Part shown: piece after piece, positions 1 to 7,683 of the stretch
Layout: every line of letters begins with the position of its first letter
Position numbering within the stretch: position 1 is the stretch's first letter
Origin: Planctomycetota bacterium
Lineage (GTDB): Bacteria > Planctomycetota > UBA1135 > GCA-002686595
DNA length: 10,289 nucleotides
Direction: 5' to 3'
Assembly: GCA_011524785.1 (NCBI GenBank)
Contig: WTJQ01000288.1
Location: forward strand, 1 to 10,289
Made by a program: the position numbers and the translations under genes
Notes under the pieces: generated by a model
What the model was told of the DNA's origin: nothing
The model's input: the letters and a program-made list of their open reading frames with translations, nothing else
Databases searched by the model: none

Positions 1-7
1 CTGCCGC

Positions 8-1354
<1,347 letters not shown>

Positions 1355-1455
1355 TCAGGAATCCCCGGGCCCGAGTGGAACCCCGTCCCGGAGGAGGCTC
1401 TCTCCAGGGCCCCCCCAGGAACCTGCGGTCGAGGGCTGGAGCCCCGGCGCGGGGG

Positions 1456-1461
1456 TACCAT
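1456..1461 (+). promoter_or_regulatory. Putative -10 element of the pssA operon (TACCAT)
   Basis: TACCAT lies 50 nt upstream of the pssA GTG, inside the divergent eno/pssA region. A start 6-7 nt downstream would leave a leader of about 44 nt, which would include the AGGAGG ribosome binding site. No good -35 hexamer is seen at 16-18 nt upstream. The call rests on position and on the shared TANNNT pattern in a sequence where TA steps are uncommon. Confidence 0.35.
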
Positions 1462-1499
1462 CCTCCGTCGAGGTTCGCGGCCGCGCCCGCCGCGCACCC

Positions 1500-1505
1500 A
1501 GGAGG
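1500..1505 (+). promoter_or_regulatory. Ribosome binding site fixing the pssA GTG start
   Basis: A perfect AGGAGG lies 6 nt upstream of GTG 1512. The frame is open much further upstream, back to an ATG at 1179 inside eno on the other strand. This site, together with the family-typical short N-terminus, selects 1512 as the true start. Confidence 0.8.
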
Positions 1506-1511
1506 CCCTCC

Positions 1512-2357
1512 GTGCGTCGCGCCAAGTCCCTGCCGAACCTGCTCACCCTCGGGAACGCCTTCCTGGGGCTGCTCGCCATCTCCAAGGGGATCGACGCCCT
1601 CACGGCGACCGACCCCGCGCTCTTCGCCCGGCACTTCGAGTCGGCCTGCTGGTTCGTCCTGGGCTCGCTCCTGCTGGACGCCCTCGACGGACGCGTGGCC
1701 CGCATGACGGGGTCCTTCAGCGACCTGGGTGCGCAGCTGGACAGCTTCGCCGACGCCATCACCTTCGGCGTTGCGCCCGGCCTGCTGGCCAAGATGCTGC
1801 TGGAGCACCACGGCGTCCTGCACGCTCGGCTCAACTTCTTCGCGGCCGCCCTCTACGCGCTCATGGCCGTCCTGCGCCTGGCGCGCTTCAACGTGGAGAA
1901 CGACCACGACGAGGAGCACCACCGCTCCTTCTCGGGGCTCCCGTCCCCGGCGGCGGCCGGCGTCCTCGTGGCGACCATGCTGATGTCCCTCACGATCACC
2001 GGCTCCATCGAGGGGACCGGCTCGGAGACGACCCTCGTGGGCCAGGCCCTGGCCGGCATCCCCGAGGAGACGCGAGCGAGCCTCGCTGCCGGTCTCCGCG
2101 TCGTGACCCTCCTGATGCTGCCCGTCCTCGGGCTGCTGATGGTGTCCCGGGTGCCCTACAGCCACGCCTTCTCGGCCCTCGTCGCCGCGCGCGGGCGCTG
2201 GGCGATGGTGCGCCTGGTCGTCCTCCTGCTGGTGCTCTACGTGGCGCCCGTGCCGACCCTCTTCGCCCTCGGCTGGCTGTACTTCGGCAACGGCCTGCTC
2301 AAGGCCGCGCGCGGCGGCGCGCGGGGTCCGGTCGCGACCGGACGGGAGGCGGCGTGA
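1512..2357 (+). CDS. pssA: CDP-diacylglycerol--serine O-phosphatidyltransferase
   Basis: Integral membrane enzyme that joins serine to CDP-diacylglycerol to give phosphatidylserine, precursor of phosphatidylethanolamine. The 281-aa product carries a complete CDP-alcohol phosphatidyltransferase motif, D-x2-DG-x2-AR-x8-G-x3-D-x3-D, from Asp56 to Asp81 (DALDGRVAR, then GAQLDSFAD). The N-terminal LPNLLTLGNAFLG (7-19), the DSFADAITFGVAP stretch after the motif, and RLARFN further on point to the PssA branch rather than PgsA or Pis. About seven hydrophobic segments are seen, including residues ~10-25, 45-58, 82-97, 106-120, 148-166, 196-215 and 232-258. The loop between ~167 and 195 is long and polar. 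The start is GTG with AGGAGG 6 nt upstream. First gene of the pssA-folK-panC-ispE operon; its TGA overlaps the folK GTG by 4 bp. No phosphatidylserine decarboxylase gene is in the window. Confidence 0.93.
   Translation: MRRAKSLPNLLTLGNAFLGLLAISKGIDALTATDPALFARHFESACWFVLGSLLLDALDGRVARMTGSFSDLGAQLDSFADAITFGVAPGLLAKMLLEHHGVLHARLNFFAAALYALMAVLRLARFNVENDHDEEHHRSFSGLPSPAAAGVLVATMLMSLTITGSIEGTGSETTLVGQALAGIPEETRASLAAGLRVVTLLMLPVLGLLMVSRVPYSHAFSALVAARGRWAMVRLVVLLLVLYVAPVPTLFALGWLYFGNGLLKAARGGARGPVATGREAA
2344..2349 (+). promoter_or_regulatory. Ribosome binding site of folK (GGGAGG), inside the pssA end
   Basis: GGGAGG lies 4 nt before the folK GTG, within the last codons of pssA. It supports the GTG start that overlaps the pssA stop, and suggests folK can be initiated by the same ribosomes that finish pssA. 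Confidence 0.55.
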
Positions 2358-2848
2358 GCGAGCGCGTCGTGGCCGCCGTCGCGCTGGGGTCCAACCTTGG
2401 GGAGCGCGAGCAGCTCATGAAGCGGGCCCAGTCCCTGCTCGAGAAGCTCGAGGGGGTCGTGCTCCTGCGCCGCTCGGCCTGGCACGAGACCGCGCCCGTC
2501 GGCGGGCCCGCGGGGCAGGGTGCCTACCTGAACGGCGCCGCGCTGCTGGAGACGACCCTCGCGCCAGCCGACCTGCTCGAGGCCCTGCAGGGGATCGAGG
2601 CGCGCCTCGGGCGTGACCGCGAGGCAGAGGGACCGAACGGCGCCCGGCCCATGGACCTGGACCTGCTCTGGCACGGGGACGCCAGCCTCGCGACCGCGGC
2701 GCTCACCCTGCCGCACCCTCGGCTCGAGGAGCGCCTGTTCGTCCTGGAGCCCCTGGCGGAGATCGCACCGGACCACGTCCTGCCCGGCTGTGGCCGCACC
2801 GTGGTCGAGCGGATCGAGGAGCTGCGCTCCGCAGCCAGCGAGGCGTGA
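2354..2848 (+). CDS. folK: 2-amino-4-hydroxy-6-hydroxymethyldihydropteridine pyrophosphokinase (HPPK)
   Basis: Cytosolic folate-pathway kinase that transfers pyrophosphate from ATP to 6-hydroxymethyl-7,8-dihydropterin. The 164-aa product matches the single-domain family size. Motifs in order: ALGSNLGER (10-18); SAWHETAPVGG with YLNGAALLET (41-67), the pterin-binding and core-strand region; and the signature GARPMDLDLLW (96-106), with Arg98 and the two Mg-binding aspartates Asp101 and Asp103. The C-terminal LPHPRLEERLFVLEPLAEIAP (119-139) is characteristic of HPPK. The frame is open far upstream, but GTG 2354 gives the normal N-terminus and overlaps the pssA stop as GTGA. Its own TGA overlaps the panC GTG in the same way. 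folP and folB are not in the window, so the pathway is completed elsewhere. Confidence 0.95.
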   Translation: MSERVVAAVALGSNLGEREQLMKRAQSLLEKLEGVVLLRRSAWHETAPVGGPAGQGAYLNGAALLETTLAPADLLEALQGIEARLGRDREAEGPNGARPMDLDLLWHGDASLATAALTLPHPRLEERLFVLEPLAEIAPDHVLPGCGRTVVERIEELRSAASEA

Positions 2849-3723
2849 GCTTCACCCTGCTGGAGAGCGTCGCGGCGGCGCGTGCTCACTGCGCCGAGCG
2901 CCGCGGCGCTGGCGTCACGCTCGGCTTCGTCCCGACCATGGGCGCCCTCCACGAGGGGCACCTCGCCCTCGTGCGCCGCGCCGCGGCCGAGTGCGACGAG
3001 GTCGTGGTGAGCGTGTTCGTGAACCCCCTGCAGTTCAACGACCCCGGCGACCTCGAGCGCTACCCGCGCGACCTCCAAGGGGACGCCGCGCAGGTGCGCG
3101 CCGCGGGGGCCACGATGCTCTTCACCGGCACGCTCGCGGGCTTCTTCCCGGACGAGCTCGGACCCGACGGCGCGCTGCCTCCCGAGGCCCACGTGGCCCC
3201 GGGCCCCTGCGCCCTCGGCCTCGAGGGGACGCACCGACCGGGTCACTTCGAGGGCGTGGCCACGATCGTGGACCGGCTCTTCGACGTAGTGACCCCCGCG
3301 CGGGCGTACTTCGGGGCGAAGGACTATCAGCAGTGCCTGGTGGTGCAGGAGCTGGCGCGGCGCCGTGGCGCGCCGGACGTCGTGGTGTGCCCGACGGTGC
3401 GTGAGGGGGACGGGCTGGCCCTGTCCTCCCGCAACCAGCTCCTCTCCGCGGAGGAGCGCGAGCGCGCGCCCGCCCTGGCCAGCGGCCTCTTCGCGGCCCG
3501 CGAGCTCTTCCGGTCCGGGGTCCGCGAGCCGGGCCAGCTGGTGGCGCCCATCGAGGCCGCGGTCGAGGCCGCTGGGTTCGAGCTCGAGTACGCCGCCGTG
3601 CGGGACCCCGGGCAGTGGACGGCCGAGGAGCCGCAGGCGCCGCTCGAGCGGGCCGTCGCGCTCGTCGCTGCCCGCGCAGGCGCCGTGCGCCTGATCGACA
3701 ACCTCGACCTGGGGGAGGGCTGA
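2845..3723 (+). CDS. panC: Pantothenate synthetase (pantoate--beta-alanine ligase)
   Basis: Cytosolic ATP-dependent ligase that condenses pantoate with beta-alanine through a pantoyl-adenylate, the last step of pantothenate synthesis. The 292-aa product has the usual length. ATP- and pantoate-binding motifs are present: FVPTMGALHEGH (28-39), where His36 and His39 form the HIGH-type motif; VSVFVNPLQFN (55-65); FEGVATIVDRLF (135-146); FGAKDYQQ (156-163) with Lys159 and Gln163; and REGDGLALSSRN (186-197). The C-terminal part (~200-292) is the usual smaller lid domain, including ELEYAAVRDP. The GTG start overlaps the folK stop by 4 bp; upstream there is only a weak GAGG. Third gene of the operon; ispE begins 3 bp after its TGA. 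panB and a recognised panE are not in the window, though a DUF2520 dehydrogenase-like gene lies about 1 kb downstream. Confidence 0.97.
   Translation: MSFTLLESVAAARAHCAERRGAGVTLGFVPTMGALHEGHLALVRRAAAECDEVVVSVFVNPLQFNDPGDLERYPRDLQGDAAQVRAAGATMLFTGTLAGFFPDELGPDGALPPEAHVAPGPCALGLEGTHRPGHFEGVATIVDRLFDVVTPARAYFGAKDYQQCLVVQELARRRGAPDVVVCPTVREGDGLALSSRNQLLSAEERERAPALASGLFAARELFRSGVREPGQLVAPIEAAVEAAGFELEYAAVRDPGQWTAEEPQAPLERAVALVAARAGAVRLIDNLDLGEG
3711..3719 (+). promoter_or_regulatory. Strong ribosome binding site fixing the ispE TTG start
   Basis: The purine run GGGGGAGGG overlaps the last codons of panC and lies 7 nt before TTG 3727. The next in-frame ATG (3781) would remove the conserved N-terminal Lys and the first kinase motif, so the TTG is preferred. 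Confidence 0.7.
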
Positions 3724-3726
3724 CCC

Positions 3727-4656
3727 TTGGACGCGGTTCGCATCGAGGCTCCGGCGAAGGTCAACCTGGATCTGATCGTCCATGGCCGTCGCCCCGATGG
3801 CTTCCACGAGCTGACGACCACGATGGTCCTTGCGGGGGTCCGGGACGTGCTCGAGCTGGGGCGCGCGCGCAGCGCGGGCGTGACCTGCGAGGTGGACGGG
3901 CCCTGCGCGACCGAGGACGTGCCGACCGACGCCCGTAACCTCGCGGTCGCCTCCCTCGAGCGCGGCCTCGCGGTCCTGACCGCGACGGGGTCGGCGCCGC
4001 AGGGGGTCCACCTGCGACTCACGAAGAGCGTGCCCGCCGGCGCGGGACTCGGGGGAGGCTCGAGCGATGCCGCCGCCGCGCTGCTCGGGCTCGAGCGCCT
4101 CGCCGGTCGCGAGCTCGGGCCCGTGGTCCGCGCCTCCATCCTCGCGGACCTCGGGAGCGACACCGTCTTCTTCGATGCGGCCGGGCGGACCGGAGCCGGA
4201 CTCTGCACGGGGCGGGGGGAGCGGGTGCGGAGCGCCCCGTCCCCGAGCGGCTGGTGGGCCGCGCTGCTCACGCCCGCGGTGGTCGTCCCGACGGGCCCTG
4301 TGTTTGCCGCTCTCGATGCCGCGCCCTGGACCCCCGGGACGCCGACGGCCTTCGAACCCGTCGACTGGGCTGCCCTGACCCCGACCGACGCACGCGCCCG
4401 CCTGCGGAACGACCTCGAGTCGCCTGCGCTCGTGGCGGCGCCGGGGCTGCGGTCCTGGCGTGAACTCCTCGACGAGCGTGCTCCCGGGGCCTTCACCCTC
4501 TCGGGGAGCGGGTCGTCGTTCTTCGCGCCGTGCGAGAGTCGGAGCGCGGCCGAGACGCTGGTCGCAGAGGTGGAGGGCGCCGCGGCGGGGGCAGGACTCG
4601 AGCTCCGCGGCTCCTGGGCCGTCCCGCTCGGCTCCGGCGTCCTGGCGCAGGACTGA
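3727..4656 (+). CDS. ispE: 4-diphosphocytidyl-2-C-methyl-D-erythritol kinase
   Basis: GHMP-superfamily kinase of the non-mevalonate (MEP) isoprenoid pathway; it phosphorylates the 2-hydroxyl of CDP-methylerythritol with ATP. The 309-aa product has the three family motifs. Motif 1 is APAKVNLDLIVHGRRPDGFHELTT (8-31), with Lys11 as the conserved lysine. Motif 2 is the glycine-rich ATP loop PAGAGLGGGSSDAAAA (103-118). Motif 3 is LSGSGSSFF (258-266) near the C-terminus. Asp145, in LGSDTVFF, corresponds to the catalytic aspartate. RNDLE (227-231) is also typical of IspE and argues against homoserine or galactokinase relatives. Start is TTG, chosen because a strong GGGGGAGGG site precedes it and the product begins exactly at the family N-terminus. 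Last gene of the pssA operon; 68 bp follow before the next gene. Confidence 0.96.
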   Translation: MDAVRIEAPAKVNLDLIVHGRRPDGFHELTTTMVLAGVRDVLELGRARSAGVTCEVDGPCATEDVPTDARNLAVASLERGLAVLTATGSAPQGVHLRLTKSVPAGAGLGGGSSDAAAALLGLERLAGRELGPVVRASILADLGSDTVFFDAAGRTGAGLCTGRGERVRSAPSPSGWWAALLTPAVVVPTGPVFAALDAAPWTPGTPTAFEPVDWAALTPTDARARLRNDLESPALVAAPGLRSWRELLDERAPGAFTLSGSGSSFFAPCESRSAAETLVAEVEGAAAGAGLELRGSWAVPLGSGVLAQD

Positions 4657-4712
4657 GGGCTCCACGGCTCGAGGTCCCCGGGCTCGCGAGGCGAGGGACG
4701 GCGATCGCCCGC

Positions 4713-4718
4713 TACGAT
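4713..4718 (+). promoter_or_regulatory. Putative -10 element of the DUF2520 gene (TACGAT)
   Basis: TACGAT ends 6 nt before ATG 4725. Transcription starting about 7 nt downstream would begin at the A of the start codon, giving a leaderless mRNA. The 68-bp gap has only a poor ribosome binding site (CAGG immediately upstream). No recognisable -35 is seen. If real, the gene has its own promoter in addition to any read-through from ispE. Confidence 0.4.
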
Positions 4719-4724
4719 CCAGGC

Positions 4725-5549
4725 ATGGAGCACGCGCTCGTCGTCGGCACCGGTGCGGTGGCACAGGCCCTGGTGCCTGCCCTGACCGCTCGCGGCGTGG
4801 CGGTCGCCCTGCGCAGCCGCTCCCCCGAGCGGGCTGCCCGCCTCGCGGCTGCCACTGGCACCTCCGTGCAGGAGGGCGCGCTACGCGGCGGCACCCTGCT
4901 CCTCGCCGTGCCCGACCGTGCTCTTGCCGAGGTGGCCCAGGCCAGCGCGGCGAACGGCGACGCTCCGGACGTTGCGCTCCACCTCTCGGGCTTCCACGAC
5001 GCGGCCGTCCTGCAGCCGCTGGCGGATGCCGGCGTCGCCACGGGCTTCGCGCATCCCCTGGGCTCGTTCCCCAGCGGCGGTCCGCCCATCCCCACACGGC
5101 TCACCTGGTGCTGCGGGGGAGCGACTCCGGCGGCTGCCGAGGCCGCGATGCGACTCGTGCAGGTGCTCGAGGGCAGGCCCCTGCCTCTCGGGCCCGGGCC
5201 CCACGCCAAGGCGGCATACCACGCGGCGGCCTCCCTCGTTGCGGGTGGGAGCGCGGCCCTGCTCCAGCTGGCCGAGGAGCTGGCGGGCCCCGAGGTGCAG
5301 GAACCCGAGGCGCTGCGGCAGGGCCTGTGCGACCTGCTGGCCTCGATGCTCGCCAACGCGCGCGCGACCGGCCCGGCCGCCGCCCTGACGGGCCCTGCGG
5401 CCCGCGGGGACGAGGCGGTCGTGGCGGGGCACCTCGAGGTCATGGGGACCGAGGCGGCCCAGGTGTATCGCTCCCTCCTCGAGCCGATGCGGCGCATGGC
5501 CGCTGCGCGCGCCGAGGCGGAGAGCTCGGGGCGTCCTGGGGCCGAGTAG
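4725..5549 (+). CDS. Rossmann-fold and DUF2520 domain protein, predicted NAD(P)-dependent oxidoreductase
   Basis: Predicted cytosolic two-domain dehydrogenase of 274 aa, resembling 6-phosphogluconate/ketopantoate-reductase-type enzymes. The N-terminal Rossmann domain (1 to ~125) has the dinucleotide loop VVGTGAVAQAL (6-16), then LLLAVPDRALAEV (58-70), HLSGFHD (86-92) and HPLGSFP (110-116). The C-terminal helical DUF2520 domain (~145-265) has KAAYHAAASLVAGG (162-175) and ALTGPAARGD (220-229), the hallmark TGP-x-x-RGD block of this family. Arg30/Arg32 after the second strand could favour NADP. ATG 4725 is chosen because it places the glycine loop at residue 8; the frame is open further upstream but would add an unrelated extension. 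The stop is TAG, unlike the TGA of all other complete genes here. Substrate is unknown. Nearby panC makes ketopantoate reductase a candidate, but this is inference only. Confidence 0.85.
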   Translation: MEHALVVGTGAVAQALVPALTARGVAVALRSRSPERAARLAAATGTSVQEGALRGGTLLLAVPDRALAEVAQASAANGDAPDVALHLSGFHDAAVLQPLADAGVATGFAHPLGSFPSGGPPIPTRLTWCCGGATPAAAEAAMRLVQVLEGRPLPLGPGPHAKAAYHAAASLVAGGSAALLQLAEELAGPEVQEPEALRQGLCDLLASMLANARATGPAAALTGPAARGDEAVVAGHLEVMGTEAAQVYRSLLEPMRRMAAARAEAESSGRPGAE

Positions 5550-5552
5550 ACT
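5547..5552 (+). promoter_or_regulatory. Putative -10 element of aroDE (TAGACT), overlapping the upstream stop
   Basis: TAGACT begins with the TAG stop codon of the DUF2520 gene and ends 9 nt before the aroDE ATG. The 12 nt between the genes are pyrimidine-rich (CTCCCTCGCCC) and hold no ribosome binding site, which would fit initiation on a very short leader. No -35 is recognisable, so the element is suggested by position and by the pattern shared with other unit starts. Confidence 0.33.
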
Positions 5553-5561
5553 CCCTCGCCC

Positions 5562-7115
5562 ATGGCGATCGTCACTTCGTTCCTGGCCGGGGACTGGAAC
5601 ACCCTCACGCGCCGCGCCCTCCAGCAGGCTCACCTCGCGGACCTGGTCGAGCTGCGCATGGATCGCGTCGGCCATCCTGGGATCGACGCCATGCGCGCGT
5701 TCTTCAAGGAGTGCCCCAAGCCGGTCATCGTGACGGTGCACGGCCCCGAGGCGTTCGGGGGCTTTCGCGGCTCGGTGGACGAGCGGCTGCAGCTCCTGCG
5801 CGACGCCGCCCTGGCCGGGGCACGCTTCGTCGACATCGACTGGACCCTCTCGCTCGAGCTGGGGGAGGTCGAGCCTCCCTGCCACCGCATCGTCAGCCGC
5901 CACGAGCTGGACGGCACGCCCGAGGACCTCGAGGCCCTCGACGAGGAGATCCGCGAGGTGCTCTACGAGGGCGACGCGGTCAAGCTGGTCACGCACGCAC
6001 GCTGCACCGAGGACGGGCTGCGCATGCTGCGCTACCTCCGCGCGGCGCGCGGGGGCACCGTCGCGTTCTGCAGCGGACGGGCCGGCAGCTTCACACGGGT
6101 CCTCGCCCCGATCTTCGGCTCTCCGTTCACCTACGCCGCTCCCGCCGTCATGCCGGGCGAGGACGCGCTCGAGCCGACCGCGCCCGGGCAGCTGCGGGTC
6201 GGAGAACTCCTCGGGATCCTGCCGCCTGGCGGCCTCTCCCACGAGACCGCCGTGCTCGGGGTGGTCGGGAACCCGGTCCACACCTCGGCCTCGCCGTTCG
6301 TCCACGGGATGGCGCTCAAGCACGCGCACCTGGACGCGGTCTACGTGGCCTTCGAGCCGCACGACTTCGATCGCTTCCTCGACCTCGCGGACGACCCCGT
6401 CTACCGCGGACTCTCGGTCACGGCCCCGTTCAAGCAGGACGCCTACCGCCGCGCGAAGCAGGTGGATCAGGAGGCCAAGGCTGTGGGCGCTGTGAACACC
6501 CTGGTCCGGCGCAACGACGGGAGCTGGTCGGGGACCAACACCGACGTGACCGCCGTTCGTGAGTGCGTCGAGCGCGCCTTCGGCCCCTGGTCCAGCGAGC
6601 CCGGTCGACCGGTCGCGCTGCCCCTCGCGCGGGTCCTCGTGCTGGGCTCCGGCGGCGCCGCCCGCGCCGCGATCGGCGCGGCTCGCCGACTCGGTGCGAC
6701 CGTGGCCGTCGCCGGGCGGGACCCCGGCCGGACCCTGGAGCTCGCCCGCACGATGGAGGCCCAGGCCGTGGCTTGGGAAGCAGTGGCCGAGACGCCTTAC
6801 GACGTCCTCGTCCACTGCACGCCGGTTGGCTCCGAGGCCACGGCCGGCGAGGGGGAGCCGGAGCTCGTGATCCCCGCCGAGTCGATCCGCCCCGGCAGCC
6901 TCGTCGTCGACGCGGTCTACAGGCCGCTCCGCACCCCGCTGCTCGCCGCGGCCCAGCAGAGGAACTGCCTCTGCGTGCCGGGCGCCGAGTGGTTCGTGCG
7001 CCAGGCGGCGGCCCAGTTCCGCCTGTTCACGGGGCAGGAGGCGGACGATTCGCTTCTGCGCGCCTCGTTCGAGGGAGCGCTCAACCAAGGCGCCGGGGGC
7101 GCGACGCGCGCGTGA
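5562..7115 (+). CDS. aroDE: Bifunctional type I 3-dehydroquinate dehydratase / shikimate dehydrogenase
   Basis: Fusion enzyme of 517 aa catalysing shikimate-pathway steps 3 and 4: dehydroquinate to dehydroshikimate, then NADPH reduction to shikimate. Residues ~1-222 are a type I dehydroquinase: VELRMDR (29-35), VIVTVHG (55-61), catalytic His114 in SRHEL, Schiff-base Lys141 in AVKLVTHA, and SGRAGSFTRVLAPIFGSPFTYA (171-192). Residues ~230-517 are shikimate dehydrogenase: GNPVHTSASP (236-245, shikimate-binding serines 242 and 244), VTAPFK with catalytic Lys291, GAVNTL with Asn312, TNTD with catalytic Asp328, nucleotide loop GSGGAARAA (362-370), AGRDPGR (384-390) in the NADP-specificity position, and EWFVRQAAAQFRLFTG (476-491). 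The histidine usually seen in NPVxHSxSP is Thr241; this residue is not catalytic. Both active sites look intact. ATG start without a ribosome binding site. The TGA overlaps the aroK GTG by 4 bp. Confidence 0.96.
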   Translation: MAIVTSFLAGDWNTLTRRALQQAHLADLVELRMDRVGHPGIDAMRAFFKECPKPVIVTVHGPEAFGGFRGSVDERLQLLRDAALAGARFVDIDWTLSLELGEVEPPCHRIVSRHELDGTPEDLEALDEEIREVLYEGDAVKLVTHARCTEDGLRMLRYLRAARGGTVAFCSGRAGSFTRVLAPIFGSPFTYAAPAVMPGEDALEPTAPGQLRVGELLGILPPGGLSHETAVLGVVGNPVHTSASPFVHGMALKHAHLDAVYVAFEPHDFDRFLDLADDPVYRGLSVTAPFKQDAYRRAKQVDQEAKAVGAVNTLVRRNDGSWSGTNTDVTAVRECVERAFGPWSSEPGRPVALPLARVLVLGSGGAARAAIGAARRLGATVAVAGRDPGRTLELARTMEAQAVAWEAVAETPYDVLVHCTPVGSEATAGEGEPELVIPAESIRPGSLVVDAVYRPLRTPLLAAAQQRNCLCVPGAEWFVRQAAAQFRLFTGQEADDSLLRASFEGALNQGAGGATRA

Positions 7116-7657
7116 GCGGGCGCGTGCTCGCCCTGCTCGGCCTGCGCTGCGTGGGGAAGTCCACCCTCGGCCGAGAGCTGGCAGGGCAGCAGGGCTGGGC
7201 CTTCGTCGACCTCGACGAGGTGCTCGCCGAGCAGGAGGGACGGCCGGACGCGGGCTCGCTGCTCGCGGAGGTGGGGGAGCCGGCCTTCCGGGACGTCGAG
7301 GCACGCGCACTGGAGAGCGTCCTGGCGGAGGCGCACGCCCGATCCGAGCCCACCGTCCTGGCGACGGGTGGGGGCGTCGTCGAGCGCCCGGCCAACCGCG
7401 CGCGCCTCGCGGGGTGCGCCTGCGTCTGGCTCGAGGCGCCGGTCGCTCTGCTGCAGGAGCGGCTGCGGAGCGATGGGGCGCAGGCGCGTCCCTCCCTGGG
7501 CCCGGGCGGTGATCCGTCCGCCGAGCTGCCGGGCCTCCTGGACCGGCGGTCCCCTTGGTACGCAGAGCTGGCCCACCTGCGCCTCGAGGTCGGGGCGCTC
7601 GACGTCCCGTCCGCCGTGGCGCGCCTGGCCAGTGAGGCGGCGCCGCTGCTGCGGTGA
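7112..7657 (+). CDS. aroK: Shikimate kinase
   Basis: Cytosolic P-loop kinase of 181 aa that phosphorylates shikimate at the 3-hydroxyl using ATP, the step after AroDE. Walker A is GLRCVGKS (10-17) followed by TLG. FVDLDEVLAEQEG (31-43) contains Asp33 and Asp35 of the DxD substrate/Mg site. GEPAFRDVEARAL (55-67) contains shikimate-binding Arg60. ATGGGVV (84-90) is the Walker-B-like glycine motif. ARPSLG (125-130) holds the lid Arg127, and LLDRRSPWYAELA (142-154) is the C-terminal Arg/Tyr block. All catalytic positions are filled. The frame is open far upstream, but GTG 7112 gives the normal N-terminus and overlaps the aroDE stop as GTGA, so the two are very likely translationally coupled. Annotation as gluconate kinase is unlikely because of the DLDEVLAEQEG and GEPAFR motifs. 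Confidence 0.95.
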   Translation: MSGRVLALLGLRCVGKSTLGRELAGQQGWAFVDLDEVLAEQEGRPDAGSLLAEVGEPAFRDVEARALESVLAEAHARSEPTVLATGGGVVERPANRARLAGCACVWLEAPVALLQERLRSDGAQARPSLGPGGDPSAELPGLLDRRSPWYAELAHLRLEVGALDVPSAVARLASEAAPLLR

Positions 7658-7683
7658 GCCCTCTGCGGGCGCGGTAGCAGGGT

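Noticed and set aside
1402..1441. CTCCAG ... CTGGAG inverted repeat in the eno/pssA divergent region
   Set aside because: Only 6 bp per arm, separated by 28 nt, in GC-rich sequence; not enough to call an operator or RNA structure.
4674..4699. GTCCC/GGGAC arms flanking a CTCGCGAG palindrome after ispE
   Set aside because: The outer stem is only 5 bp and no T-tract follows; too weak to call a terminator, though it lies in the right place.
4701..4708. GCGATCGC palindrome upstream of the DUF2520 gene
   Set aside because: A single 8-bp GC-rich palindrome with no second copy or known partner seen nearby; could occur by chance.
2524..5097. Minus-strand open frame of 857 codons opposite folK, panC and ispE
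   Set aside because: Antisense to three motif-complete genes; compositionally biased and without recognisable domains.
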